A stretch of DNA of 64,000 nt from Paraburkholderia atlantica (GCF_009362785.1 NZ_WHNQ01000003.1:1-64000), one strand, 5' to 3'; numbered from the stretch's first letter, positions 1 to 9,090 are shown. Made by a program: numbers and translations. Notes: a model not told the origin generated them from the sequence alone.

Positions 1-2
1 GT

Positions 3-1484
3 GACGATCTGGCCGCCCTCCTCGATCATCCCGCGGAAGATCGCGCCCGGCACGCCAAGGCAGTCGCGCACGCGATCGAAGCGCTGCGCACAGCTCGCCC
101 GCCAGAACCACAGATCACCGACGACGTCGCGCAGTGGCTCGCCCCGCGGGCCGTGCGTGTGCTGCACGCCGACGGCATCCGCACGCTCGCCGATCTGACC
201 GTGCGCATCCCGCGTCGCCGCCAGTGGTGGAAAGCGGTGCCCGGCCTCGGCGTCGCCAGCGCCCGCGCCATCGAGACATTCTTCGCGGCCTGGCCCGCCC
301 TCACGGAAAAGGCGCGGGCGCTCCTGCTCGCGAGCCGCCGCGCCGAACTCGTGCCGTGGGAATCGCTGCAGGTACCGCATGAAGTTGACGGCTCCCAGGG
401 GACATTTCGGGCGCCGAAGGCCACCTGCGCGCTCGACGCCGGCAACGACTATGAAGCGGTGCAGACCTGGCTTGCCCTGCAGGAGTCCCCCGCCACACAG
501 CGCACCTACCGCAAGGAGGCCGAGCGACTGATCCTGTGGGCGATCGTCGAGCGCGGCCGCGCGCTGTCCTCGCTCACAACGGAAGATGCGATCGCGTATC
601 GCACGTTCTTGCGCCACCCATCGCCTCACGCACGCTGGGTCGGTCCGGTGCGTCCTCGCACATCACCCGACTGGCGGCCGTTCAACGGCAGCCTGTCGGC
701 GCGCTCGGTCGCGCATGGGCTGTCGATTGTGGGCGCGCTGTTCCGCTGGCTGATCGAGCAGCGCTACGTGCTCGCCAATCCATTTGCCGGCGTGAAGGTG
801 CGCGAAGCCTCCGGTGCCAACGTGCTCGATACCTCGCACGCGTTCACCGAAGGCGAATGGGCGCTCGTGCGCACGATCGCCGATGGACTCGAGTGGTCGT
901 ATGGCTGGTCAGCCCCGGCCGCACACAGGCTGCGCTTCCTGCTGGACTTCGGCTACGCGACGGGGCTGCGGGCGGGCGAACTGGTCGGCGCCACGCTCGG
1001 ACACGTCGAGACCGATGCGCGCGGCGATCACTGGCTGCGCGTGACGGGCAAAGGCAGGAAACTGGCGCGCGTCGCGCTGCCGCCGCTCGCGTGGGACGCC
1101 CTCGCCCATTACCTCGCCGAACGCGAACTTCCGATCGCGCCGGTGCGCTGGCGCCCGGAAACGCCGGTCATCGGCAGCCTCGAGGCAGACAGCGGGTCGA
1201 CAATCAGCAGCGTGCGGCTATGGGGTGTGCTGAGGCGCTTCTTCCTTGCGGCTGCGAAGAGTATCGAAGCCGATCATCCGCCGCTGGCAGAGAAGCTGCG
1301 GTGCGCAAGTCCGCACTGGATGCGCCACACCCACGCGACGCATGCGCTCGGACGCGGCGCGGAACTGACCACCGTGCGGGACAACCTGCGGCACGCTTCG
1401 GTGTCGACGACGTCGATCTATCTGCATAGCGATGAAGTGAAGCGGGCACGGCAGATGAGCGACGTGTTCGGGGCTCGCAAGTAA
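3..1484 (+). CDS. Phage-type tyrosine recombinase (integrase), 5' end outside window
   Basis: Site-specific DNA recombinase of the tyrosine (phage integrase) superfamily. The frame is open from base 3, so the true start lies upstream; an internal GTG at 153 is not a convincing start. The first part carries a helix-hairpin-helix-like stretch (GLGVASARAIETFF), as in the DUF3701 region of large Burkholderia integrases. A core-binding domain follows (SPATQRTYRKEAERLILW). The catalytic domain has all expected residues: Arg in TGLRAGEL, Lys in VTGKGRK, HxxR in HWMRH, His in NLRHAS and Tyr in TSIYLH. It therefore looks intact at its C-terminus. It may mark the edge of an integrated element; no attachment site could be defined from this side alone. 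Confidence 0.9.
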   Translation, partial: DDLAALLDHPAEDRARHAKAVAHAIEALRTARPPEPQITDDVAQWLAPRAVRVLHADGIRTLADLTVRIPRRRQWWKAVPGLGVASARAIETFFAAWPALTEKARALLLASRRAELVPWESLQVPHEVDGSQGTFRAPKATCALDAGNDYEAVQTWLALQESPATQRTYRKEAERLILWAIVERGRALSSLTTEDAIAYRTFLRHPSPHARWVGPVRPRTSPDWRPFNGSLSARSVAHGLSIVGALFRWLIEQRYVLANPFAGVKVREASGANVLDTSHAFTEGEWALVRTIADGLEWSYGWSAPAAHRLRFLLDFGYATGLRAGELVGATLGHVETDARGDHWLRVTGKGRKLARVALPPLAWDALAHYLAERELPIAPVRWRPETPVIGSLEADSGSTISSVRLWGVLRRFFLAAAKSIEADHPPLAEKLRCASPHWMRHTHATHALGRGAELTTVRDNLRHASVSTTSIYLHSDEVKRARQMSDVFGARK

Positions 1485-1704
1485 GGTCGGTTCGATAACG
1501 CGCTGTGTGCTATCCGGGCGCGGCATCCAATTGAACGCACTTTGGCTGGCCTGACGCTTCCGCTTCGGCTGCACGTTCGGCAGGTGGCTAAAGTGCCTTG
1601 CTAAAAGCCCCATCGTGCACTAAAAAACATCTACCTACCTCGCATGTCTACTGGCCGCCCAGCCAATGCGGTGGGCGCCTCTACCCCAGCGAACGCGACA
1701 GTCT

Positions 1705-2445
1705 ATGAGTCTTCTCGAGCTCAGAGGCGTTTCCAGACATTTCGGCGCCATTCAGGCCCTGATCGACGTGACGCTCAGCCTGGAGCCAGGCCAGGTGGTC
1801 GGGCTCATGGGCGATAACGGGGCCGGGAAATCGACATTGGTGAAGATCGTCGCCGGCAACTTTCCGCCTTCGCACGGTGAAATGCTCATCGATGGAAATC
1901 CCGTGCATTTCAACAAGCCGATCGACGCCCGCGCGCGCGGCATCGAGGTCGTCTATCAGGACCTCGCGCTTTGCGACAATCTGACGGCAGCCGCCAACGT
2001 CTTCCTTGGTCGCGAACTGCGGATCGGGTTCGGACCTATCCGCGTGCTCGATCACGCGACCATGTATCGGCGTGCGGGTGATCTGTTCAAGCAACTGAAG
2101 TCCGAGACGCGCCCGCGCGACCTCGTCAGGCAAATGTCGGGAGGGCAGCGGCAAGCGGTGGCCATCGCCCGCACGCGACTCTCTGATGCGAGGCTCGTCC
2201 TGATGGACGAGCCGACCGCCGCGATCAGCGTCCGCCAGGTCGCCGAGGTGCTCGATCTCATCAAACGCCTGTCCGAACACGGTATCGCCGTCATCCTCAT
2301 CAGCCACCGCATGCCTGACGTATTCGCGGTCGCCCACCGGGTGGTTGTCATGCGGCGCGGGCGCAAGGTCGCGGACAAGAAGACCGAAGAGTCCTCCCCG
2401 GAAGAGGTGACTGGCCTCATCACCGGCGCCATCGCCGCCGCCTGA
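1705..2445 (+). CDS. Sugar ABC transporter ATP-binding protein (single ABC domain)
   Basis: ATPase that would energise import of a sugar through the CUT2-type permease encoded next door. 246 residues, one ABC domain, so half the length of RbsA/XylG-type tandem ATPases and like FrcA of fructose systems. Visible motifs: Walker A GDNGAGKST, signature MSGGQRQAVAIAR, Walker B LVLMDEPTAA and switch His in LISHRMP. The frame is open back to 1666, but ABC homology begins at MSLLELRGVSRHFG, so the ATG at 1705 is preferred even though its Shine-Dalgarno is weak. The permease start follows within about 60 bases and the binding protein comes third. Substrate unknown; fructose or ribose-like sugars are plausible by family only. 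Confidence 0.9.
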   Translation: MSLLELRGVSRHFGAIQALIDVTLSLEPGQVVGLMGDNGAGKSTLVKIVAGNFPPSHGEMLIDGNPVHFNKPIDARARGIEVVYQDLALCDNLTAAANVFLGRELRIGFGPIRVLDHATMYRRAGDLFKQLKSETRPRDLVRQMSGGQRQAVAIARTRLSDARLVLMDEPTAAISVRQVAEVLDLIKRLSEHGIAVILISHRMPDVFAVAHRVVVMRRGRKVADKKTEESSPEEVTGLITGAIAAA

Positions 2446-2500
2446 AACTGCCTTGCATCGGAGCCCCAGATTGAACGACGCGTCGCGAAGGCCTCCCACA

Positions 2501-3496
2501 ATGCCGCCATTGATCGATGATCCACAGTCCGCGAGGACGCATACTCGCTGGTCGGGACTACTCGCAAGCCAGGTGTTCTGGGTCGTGCTGGCAACGATCG
2601 TCGCCTGTATCGCCCTATCGATTGCGACCTCGACCTTCGCGACCTCCGAGAATCTTTTCAACGTTACGCGAAACTTCGCCTTCGTCGCCATCGTGGCGCT
2701 GGGAATGATGGCGGTGATCGTCACGGGCGGCATCGACATTTCGGTTGGCTCGACCATCGGCATCAGCGGTATCGTGCTCTCGGTCGTCATGAACGCGGGC
2801 TACCCGATCTGGGCCGGCATCGGCATGGGCCTACTGACCGCCGGGCTGGTCGGCCTCGTCAACGGCTTGCTGATCGCGTATCTCGGCATGCAGCCTTTCG
2901 TCGTGACGCTCGCCATGCTGAGCGTCGGCCGCAGTCTCGCACTCGTGATTTCCCGCAGCCGGACTATTTTCGATTTCGGCCCCGACGGGAGCAAACTTCT
3001 CGCGCTCGGCGGCGGCGCGACGCTCGGCGTCGCCAATCCGGTGTGGTTCCTGATCCTGCTTGGGCTGTTGTTCTGGTTCGCGTTCGGCTGGACGCGCTGG
3101 GGCCGCTACGTGTTCGCGATCGGCGGCAACCGTCATGCGGCGACCCTCACCGGCGTGCCGGTACGCCGTATCGTTTGTAGCGTCTACGTGCTCTGTGGCC
3201 TGATGGCGGGCGTCGCGGCGATTCTCGAAGTCGGCTGGCTAGGCGCAGTGACGACAGGCCTCGGCACCGGCGACGAGCTGCGCGTGATCGCTGCCACCGT
3301 GGTCGGCGGGACCAATCTGATCGGCGGGGTTGGCAGCGCCTTCGGCACGATCGTCGGCGCCGCACTCATCGAGGTCATCCGCAACAGTCTGATCCTGCTC
3401 GGCGTCGACGCGTTCTGGCAGGGCACGGTCGTCGGCAGCTTCATTGTCGTCGCGGTGCTCTTCAACCGGCTCGGTGGCGAGCGGCAAGGGGATTGA
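2501..3496 (+). CDS. Sugar ABC transporter permease (RbsC/FrcC-like)
   Basis: Inner-membrane permease of the CUT2/BPD_transp_2 family with many hydrophobic segments. The conserved loop GGIDISVGSTIGISGIV and the late GGTNLIGGVGSAFGTIVGA motif are diagnostic. The frame starts at ATG 2453, but the ATG at 2501 (MPPLIDD) gives an N-terminus closer to the family; neither has a strong ribosome site. It should pair as a homodimer with the ATPase upstream and the binding protein downstream. Function as a monosaccharide importer is family knowledge; the exact sugar is not readable. Confidence 0.9.
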   Translation: MPPLIDDPQSARTHTRWSGLLASQVFWVVLATIVACIALSIATSTFATSENLFNVTRNFAFVAIVALGMMAVIVTGGIDISVGSTIGISGIVLSVVMNAGYPIWAGIGMGLLTAGLVGLVNGLLIAYLGMQPFVVTLAMLSVGRSLALVISRSRTIFDFGPDGSKLLALGGGATLGVANPVWFLILLGLLFWFAFGWTRWGRYVFAIGGNRHAATLTGVPVRRIVCSVYVLCGLMAGVAAILEVGWLGAVTTGLGTGDELRVIAATVVGGTNLIGGVGSAFGTIVGAALIEVIRNSLILLGVDAFWQGTVVGSFIVVAVLFNRLGGERQGD

Positions 3497-3509
3497 CTGT
3501 CTGTGGACG

Positions 3510-3532
3510 CACCGGCCACTTCCGGGCCGGTG
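3510..3532 (+). other. Stem-loop between permease and binding-protein genes
   Basis: Perfect 8-bp inverted repeat CACCGGCC / GGCCGGTG around a 7-base loop, 13 bases after the permease stop. No T-run follows, so it is not a classical terminator. Inference: a 5' stabilising or processing hairpin for the binding-protein message, which usually must be more abundant than the membrane components. Confidence 0.45.
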
Positions 3533-3708
3533 CCGCGGGAAGCGGGTGTGGTCGGATCAGACGCGGGACTGGCGCACGCAGGGGTTCACAACACCGCGAG
3601 GGTCCGCTCCACGACCGGGGTCCGATTTCGGGCCTGAAGTCGGATCGTTATGAAAACTGTGTAAGCCGACATGGGCACCGCAGAGCCGGCGCCGAACAGG
3701 AGGAAGCA

Positions 3709-4701
3709 ATGAAAAAACTGTTGATGTGTCTTGCTGCGGCGGGAGGACTCGCGATGCTGGCGTCCCCGGGCTTTGCGGCCGATAAGACTCTTGCGCTGGT
3801 CGTGAAGGGTCTCGACAACCCGTACTTCGACCTCATGCATCAGGGATGCGAACGGGCGAACAAGGAACTCAACAAGCAAGGCTACAACTGCTATTACACC
3901 GGTCCCGCGACCGCGGCGGACGAGAGCGCGCAAGTGCAGATTATCGACGACTTGCTGACCAAGGGCGTCGCGAGCATGGCGATCTCGCCCGCGAACGCGC
4001 CGGCTGTGGCGGAGGTGCTGCGCCGCCGCGGCGGATCGGTGCCAGTGATCACCGCGGATGCCGATCTGCTGCCGAAGGATGCGTCACTGCGCAAGAGCTA
4101 TGTCGGCACCGACAACTACGAGCTGGGCGCGAAGCTTGGCGAGCAGTTGAAGATGCTGATGCCGAAAGGCGGCAAGGTCTGCCTCGTGATGGGCAATCCG
4201 GCTGCGGAGAACATCAACCAGCGGGCCCAGGGCGCGCGCGATGTGCTTTCCGGGAAGAAGGGCATCACGAAGCTCGCCGGCGAGAACGGGTGGCAAGAGA
4301 TCAGTGGCTGTCCGCTCTACGTGAACGACGACGCCGCGAAGGCGAACCAGATGATGCAAGACACGCTGACCGCCAACCCCACGGGTCTCGACGCCTTTCT
4401 GCTGGAGGGCGGCTGGCCGCTCTTTGCTCCGCAGGCCTTTTCGCAGGTCGTCGCCCCGATCATGGACAAGATCAAGAATGGCAAATTCGTGATCGTCTCG
4501 GCTGACACGCTCGGGCCCGAACTGCAGGCGCTCAAGGACCGCAAGGTGAATGTGCTCGTCGGCCAGCGGCCCGAGGAAATGGGCTACCGCGCCGCGATGG
4601 TCATGCGTGACCTCGCGGAAGGGAAGTCCGTGCCTCCAGTCATTCACACCGGACTCGACGTCTGCACCTGGAAGAACGCCGACACTTGCCTGAAGCATTG
4701 A
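3709..4701 (+). CDS. Periplasmic sugar-binding protein of the ABC transporter
   Basis: 330-residue solute receptor. A clear signal peptide (MKKLLMCLAAAGGLAMLASPGFA, cut before ADKT) directs it to the periplasm. The mature part begins TLALVVKGLDNPYFDLMHQG, typical of ribose/fructose-type binding proteins (Peripla_BP_4). The start is fixed by the strong ribosome site AGGAGGAAGCA just before ATG 3709 and by the signal peptide; the frame itself is open to 3493. It is the last gene of the ATPase-permease-receptor operon, an order unlike rbs, where the receptor lies after the permease but the ATPase is a tandem protein. A terminator follows 21 bases after the stop. Confidence 0.93.
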   Translation: MKKLLMCLAAAGGLAMLASPGFAADKTLALVVKGLDNPYFDLMHQGCERANKELNKQGYNCYYTGPATAADESAQVQIIDDLLTKGVASMAISPANAPAVAEVLRRRGGSVPVITADADLLPKDASLRKSYVGTDNYELGAKLGEQLKMLMPKGGKVCLVMGNPAAENINQRAQGARDVLSGKKGITKLAGENGWQEISGCPLYVNDDAAKANQMMQDTLTANPTGLDAFLLEGGWPLFAPQAFSQVVAPIMDKIKNGKFVIVSADTLGPELQALKDRKVNVLVGQRPEEMGYRAAMVMRDLAEGKSVPPVIHTGLDVCTWKNADTCLKH

Positions 4702-4722
4702 AGGCCGTTCGCTGCGATGAGG

Positions 4723-4757
4723 CCAGTCCCGTACCGCACGGGACTGGCTTTCTTATT
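4723..4757 (+). terminator. Rho-independent terminator of the sugar ABC operon
   Basis: Perfect 10-bp stem CCAGTCCCGT / ACGGGACTGG (4723-4732 with 4738-4747) with a 5-base loop, followed by CTTTCTTATT. Placed directly after the binding-protein gene. Confidence 0.88.
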
Positions 4758-4776
4758 GCAGGAGTACTCTGTGACT

Positions 4777-5046
4777 TCAACCTTGTTGACTGTTCGACGC
4801 CTCCAGCACTACGGCCTTGATGGCATGGACATGCACACCGAGCCGTTTCCTGGCGACTGCCAGCCCGTAACTTGCCGCGTCCTCGTCGCTCTGTCGTAAG
4901 AAATTGGACGACAGATTTACGAGCAGCGTGCCGTCGTTGAGCAGGCGCACACGCATCTCGAGCAGTTCGCCATCGGCGCGTGCTACGACGCCACGGACGA
5001 TTCCGCATGGATGCCGCAGGCATCTGAGGCTAGCGCAATGCCGCGA
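4777..5046 (-). pseudogene. Short unassigned reading frame, possible gene remnant
   Basis: A minus-strand frame reads GIVRGVVARADGELLEMRV, then RLLNDGTLLVNLSSNFLRQ and on to SYGLAVARKRLGVHVHAIKAV, ending at a TGA at 4777-4779. The amino-acid pattern looks like a real folded protein tail. However, an in-frame TAG lies about 90 codons upstream and no convincing ATG/GTG with a ribosome site is present. It may be a short gene with an unusual start or the 3' remnant of a longer one. I do not recognise the family. The rest of the 4758-5182 interval shows nothing further. Confidence 0.35.
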
Positions 5047-5182
5047 CCGCTACCCGTTGCGCAGCGGTCTGCCGCCCGGCATTCACTTTTGCGTCCGCCC
5101 TACGTTCATCTGGCTGATGAGTAGCGGTTGATCTGCGTGTTGAGCCCCGTGTGGTACCGGCCTGACTGGACTTTCGCGATGG

Positions 5183-6109
5183 TTATTCCGAGGTGAACGC
5201 GACAGTACGCTTTTGCCTCTCGTCTACGGAAAGCGAAAAAACATCCGGACGGGAATAGTGGCCAACGACGTCAAAATCGTAGCGAGCCCGCGTGAGTTCG
5301 GCCGTGTCGATCTGCGCCACCACGAGCCCCGTTTCGCCTCGTAACGGCCCGGCCAGCACTTCGCCGAGCGGGCCGACGAGCAGGCTGCCACCGTTGATCA
5401 GGGGACGGTCTTTGTCCCAGCCCGGCACGTCGATGCCAAGTGCCGCCGGCGACGGCTGCACCTGGCAGGCGCTGATAACGAAGCACCGCCCTTCATGAGC
5501 GATGTGGCGCATCGAGCACTGCCAGATCTCACGCTCGTCTACCGTAGGAGCGCACCAGATCTGTACGCCTTTCGCATACATGGCCGTACGCAACAGCGGC
5601 ATGTGATTCTCCCAGCAGATCGCCGCGCCGGCGACACCTGCGGAACTCTGAACTGCGGGCAGAGTTGAACCGTCGCCTTGCCCCCAGATGAGACGCTCGG
5701 TTCCGGTAGGCATCAGCTTGCGGTGCCGGGCGACCAGCCCTTCCCCCGGATTGAAGAACAGTGCGGTGCAGTAAAGCGTGCTGCGCTCACGCTCAATGAC
5801 GCCGATTACCAGCGAAGCGCCGCACCGGTTGGACAGCTCGGCGAGCGCCTCGGTCTCCTCCCCGGGGACGTCGATCGCGTTGTCGAAATAGCGTGCAAAA
5901 GCTTCGCGCCCTTCCGGCAGTCGATAGCCGAGCCGAGTGCCGAAGATCTCGCCTTTCGGATAGCCTCCCAGTAACGCCTCAGGCATGACGACGAGCTTCG
6001 AGTCGGAAGCGCGGATCTGTTCTTCGAACGACAGGATCTGACGCAAGGTCTCCGCCTTGCCTGCAGCGGACGCGCCGATTTGCAATGCGGCGACTCTCGA
6101 TCTGGACAT
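5183..6109 (-). CDS. Nitrilase (carbon-nitrogen hydrolase)
   Basis: 308-residue cytoplasmic enzyme of the CN-hydrolase superfamily. All three catalytic residues are visible: Glu44 in [12 protein letters not shown], Lys131 in [20 protein letters not shown] and Cys165 in [10 protein letters not shown]. The CWENxMP surround and the GQGDG stretch are typical of true nitrilases, which convert organic nitriles to carboxylic acids plus ammonia, rather than of aliphatic amidases. The frame is open to 6184, but [12 protein letters not shown] is the family N-terminus. It is divergent from a LysR regulator with an 83-base intergenic region, so local LysR control is likely. The natural nitrile substrate is unknown. 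Confidence 0.9.
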   Translation of the reverse strand: MSRSRVAALQIGASAAGKAETLRQILSFEEQIRASDSKLVVMPEALLGGYPKGEIFGTRLGYRLPEGREAFARYFDNAIDVPGEETEALAELSNRCGASLVIGVIERERSTLYCTALFFNPGEGLVARHRKLMPTGTERLIWGQGDGSTLPAVQSSAGVAGAAICWENHMPLLRTAMYAKGVQIWCAPTVDEREIWQCSMRHIAHEGRCFVISACQVQPSPAALGIDVPGWDKDRPLINGGSLLVGPLGEVLAGPLRGETGLVVAQIDTAELTRARYDFDVVGHYSRPDVFSLSVDERQKRTVAFTSE

Positions 6110-6174
6110 GATGCGGTTCTCCACGGTGAGTTGATAAGTGCAATTGTTCCGTCGCGATAGAATCGCGAGAACAC

Positions 6175-6194
6175 ATATCAGCACTTAACGATAT
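6175..6194. promoter_or_regulatory. Candidate LysR operator between nitrilase and its regulator
   Basis: Inverted repeat ATATC-N10-GATAT lying in the divergent promoter region and touching the ATG (6193) of the LysR gene. The size and position suit autorepression. Assignment is by position and symmetry only. Confidence 0.4.
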
Positions 6195-7095
6195 GAATAA
6201 ATTTGATATCTCGACTATCGATTTGAACCTGCTGAAGATCTTCGAAGCGTTGTTTGAGGAGGGAGGGGCCAGCCGGGCTGCGATTCGACTGGATATGACC
6301 CAGTCCGCCGTCAGCGCTGCCTTGAAGCGCCTTCGTGAGCTCTATTCCGACACGCTATTCGTACGTACCGGCCGCGGCCTGGCGCCCACGTCGCGTGCGC
6401 GCGAACTCAAGCCCGTGATCAGCAGTGCGCTGGACAACTGCAGGCAAAGCCTGGCTATCGCTTCGCCCGATGCAACGACCTTTCATGGCCGCAGCGTAGC
6501 GATCGGACTTTCCGATGATTTCGAACTTGCCGCCGGGCAACGAATTATCGATATGGTAGGACGCCGTGCACCGGGGCTTAGGATCATTTTCCGGCAAACC
6601 TACAGCCAGATCGTGAGCGATGCATTGGCCAGACAGGATATGGATTTGGCTATCGCGGCAGGTGGCTTTGCCGCTCGGGGTCTCAGTCACAAAGTGCTTG
6701 GCACGGGAAGCTATGCGTGCCTGATAGACGATGTGCACGGTGGAAGCCAAGGCCTGACGCTCGACGAATATGTGTCGAGAGGCCACGTTCTGGTGTCATC
6801 GGGCGGAGTCGTGGGGATCGTTGACGAGGCACTGGCGGCTCTCGGGTTGAAGCGCGACGTCATAGTGTCGACGACGCATTTTGCCGCGTTACCTTTTCTT
6901 CTAAAAGGAACGCGAGCGGTGGCGACGATCCCCTCACATGCTGCCGAAACAATCGCAGCAGTGACGGGGCTGACGCTACTGGCGTGTCCATTGGCGTTGC
7001 CGGGGTACCCGATTGAGCTTGGATGGCGCGGCAACTCGTTGCGGGATACGGCCGTAGCTAAAGTTCATAACGCGATAATCGAGTGCTTCTCCTGA
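6193..7095 (+). CDS. LysR-family transcriptional regulator (nitrilase-linked)
   Basis: 300 residues. The N-terminal winged helix-turn-helix is seen in LNLLKIFEALFEEGGASRAA followed by LDMTQSAVSAALKRLRELYSDTLFVR. The C-terminal part has the usual effector-binding fold (SVAIGLSDDFELAAGQRIID). The DLNLL beginning is of the NodD/PcpR-like subgroup. Divergent orientation from the nitrilase gene suggests it controls that enzyme, probably with a nitrile or its product as inducer (inference). Confidence 0.9.
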   Translation: MNKFDISTIDLNLLKIFEALFEEGGASRAAIRLDMTQSAVSAALKRLRELYSDTLFVRTGRGLAPTSRARELKPVISSALDNCRQSLAIASPDATTFHGRSVAIGLSDDFELAAGQRIIDMVGRRAPGLRIIFRQTYSQIVSDALARQDMDLAIAAGGFAARGLSHKVLGTGSYACLIDDVHGGSQGLTLDEYVSRGHVLVSSGGVVGIVDEALAALGLKRDVIVSTTHFAALPFLLKGTRAVATIPSHAAETIAAVTGLTLLACPLALPGYPIELGWRGNSLRDTAVAKVHNAIIECFS

Positions 7096-7215
7096 CCTGC
7101 GAGTGACTCGTCCTGGCGGGTCGCACCTTTGGCAGCCTCTTCCCTGTCGTGCTGCCCATTGAACGGGCAGCGTCCGCGCGGTTTGCAACGGCGCGAGCAT
7201 GCAGACATCGGCGGT

Positions 7216-7404
7216 TTATGGCGTCGGCAGATGCAACTGGCCGTCGTCGCCGAGCACGAGTCCCTGCCAGGTCGCGGGCTTGCCCGACAGTTCCCATGCC
7301 TGGATCTGAGGCGGCGTCCTGCCGATACCGCCGCTTACGCGCGCAAGCGCTGCATGGTCGAGGTCTTCGTTCATCGGCAGGTCTTTGATAGTCAGCATAT
7401 TCAT
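7216..7404 (-). CDS. Small peptide with double-glycine-type leader (bacteriocin/RiPP-like precursor)
   Basis: 62-residue peptide. Its N-terminus MNMLTIKDLPMNEDLDHAAL is followed by ARVSGG, which resembles the acidic amphipathic leaders ending in GG that C39-peptidase transporters cleave. Related 'EDL..ELDRKALAAVRGG' peptides occur in proteobacteria. The predicted core after GG is about 36 residues, Trp/Pro/Gln containing, without Cys. The start is supported by AAGGAG seven bases before ATG. No transporter, modification enzyme or immunity gene is seen nearby, so it could also be an orphan short secreted or regulatory peptide. Function is not established. Confidence 0.6.
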   Translation of the reverse strand: MNMLTIKDLPMNEDLDHAALARVSGGIGRTPPQIQAWELSGKPATWQGLVLGDDGQLHLPTP

Positions 7405-7696
7405 CGTCGTGCTCCTTCGGCGGCGTGGTCAGCTGGTGTGCGGACCCAGTCGGGGAAAAGCACGGAGCATGCCACTCAGGCGAAGGCCGTCGGGACGGGA
7501 CAATGCCCGAAAGAGTGATGGACGCGGACCAACAATTGCTCACTGCATGTCGGCGCACGACCGTCTTTAAGGTGAGCGTTTTCACCAGCTTTTGCAGGGA
7601 CGACGATCCGCTTGCTGTCCTGTCAAAGAACCACTCATCCATCGTCAGAACCCTGATGCCAGAACAGTATCTCTTCCTTGCGCCGCCTCCTTGATT

Positions 7697-7984
7697 TCAA
7701 CTGCCGTACTGCTTCGTATTCGGCATTCGCACGATGTGAATCCCCTCCGGCAACGATATCTCCACCCTGCCGCCCAGATCATCCGCGAGCATCTGTGCTG
7801 TCGCTGCACAGAACGTTGCCGTTTGCTGCGCCGTCGGTTTGATAGCGGTGATGTAGGATTCGCTCGCGTCCAGATATTCCTGTTCTCTGTCCGCGCTGGT
7901 CATGGCGCTTGAGTTCATGCTGCCTTTCTCCAGTATTTGCGCATGGGCGATTTCGCCATGCAGTTCCTTTGCCGCTTCCAACAT
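7697..7984 (-). CDS. Hypothetical 95-residue protein
   Basis: Not recognised. Begins MLEAAKELHGEIAHAQILEK and ends IVRMPNTKQYGS, with no signal peptide or membrane segment. The start at 7984 is chosen because AGGAGG lies nine bases upstream. A second possible start (MNSSAMTSADREQ, 7918) also has a GGAGAAAG site, so two isoforms or a shorter protein are possible. It lies upstream of, and on the same strand as, the double-glycine-leader peptide gene, separated by 292 bases in which I see no clear gene or terminator. Confidence 0.55.
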   Translation of the reverse strand: MLEAAKELHGEIAHAQILEKGSMNSSAMTSADREQEYLDASESYITAIKPTAQQTATFCAATAQMLADDLGGRVEISLPEGIHIVRMPNTKQYGS

Positions 7985-8262
7985 GCGGCGTATCCTCCTC
8001 TCGCGTCTTAAACGATCCACGGTGAATCTTCATTCCATTCACACTCTACGAGTAATGCAGAAGTTCTTTCTCTTGCTCCACATGACTCCCTTAAGACCGC
8101 AGGTGTTGTTCCTCTGCAATTTGTGATTTCATACGTTTTCCAAGAAATTGACGCGCGCATACGCACGCCGCGCATTGACGCGATTGCAACGGCCGTTCTT
8201 CATCGAACCGGTCTCTCGGCCAAAACAGCAATTGCTGCGGGTGGTCGGTCTGACGCTCTCCG

Positions 8263-9090
8263 TTAGCAGGTACAGATCGTCGGGTCGACCTCGGCAATAT
8301 GGCGCACGATGGCCGCGTTGACCTTGTCGGCATGCGTGACAGGTCCCATGTGTCCCGCGCCCTCGACCACGGCGAGACGCGCTGCTGGCAACAGCATTGG
8401 CAAGCGCTCGGCAATCGCACGAGTCGGAACGGGCGCGTGCTGGCCACGCATGATTAGCGCCGGAATACGCAAAGCGGCGTATGCGCTTGCGGGCGTACCC
8501 TCATCAATCAGTGCACGAAAGTCGAGAGGCGCCTTGGGAGCCCAGCGCGTGAGCGCGGCCTGAACCGACGGACGCAGTGCATCCCACGCGCCCCGTCCGC
8601 TCCAGTAGTCAACGAATGATGCTGCGGCACCCCGATAGTCGCCACAACTCACGCCATCTGCGGTGCGTTTCGAAATCGCGATGATCTCGGCAAGCGCCTC
8701 CGCCCCGTACCTCCCCATCGTCTTGAGCAGATGAAACGCCGATGGTTCGTAAAGCGTCAGACTTGCTACGCGCTCCGGCCGCTCGAGCGCCGCACGCAAC
8801 GCGACGCCACCGCCATAAGAGTGACCGACGAGATGCACCTTCACGCGCAAGGCGTCGATGATCCCGACGGTTCTCGCTGCCTCGTCGGCGAGTGTGAAGG
8901 CGCGCTCGCCGCTCCACGGGCCCGTGCTCTCGCAGCCGTAATGCTCAGGGGCGATGAACTTGTGACCCGAGGCAAGCGCATCGCTGAGCTTTCGCCATTG
9001 CGCCGAACCCGAGCCGGAGCAATGAAGTGCAATTACCGGCGCCGCAGATGAGAAGAGTTGCGCTAGGGGCATGGTCGTCATGTCGTTCAT
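8263..9090 (-). CDS. Alpha/beta-fold hydrolase
   Basis: 275 residues, alpha/beta hydrolase superfamily. The oxyanion region is VIALHCSGSGSAQW, the nucleophile elbow GHSYGGGVALRAA (Ser) and the catalytic His lies in VVEGAGHMGPVTH. The fold is clear but the substrate is not. It sits 92 bases downstream of a methyltransferase gene on the same strand and is probably cotranscribed with it. There is no good ribosome site at the first ATG; the in-frame Met codons four and seven codons in are alternatives. Confidence 0.85.
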   Translation of the reverse strand: MNDMTTMPLAQLFSSAAPVIALHCSGSGSAQWRKLSDALASGHKFIAPEHYGCESTGPWSGERAFTLADEAARTVGIIDALRVKVHLVGHSYGGGVALRAALERPERVASLTLYEPSAFHLLKTMGRYGAEALAEIIAISKRTADGVSCGDYRGAAASFVDYWSGRGAWDALRPSVQAALTRWAPKAPLDFRALIDEGTPASAYAALRIPALIMRGQHAPVPTRAIAERLPMLLPAARLAVVEGAGHMGPVTHADKVNAAIVRHIAEVDPTICTC

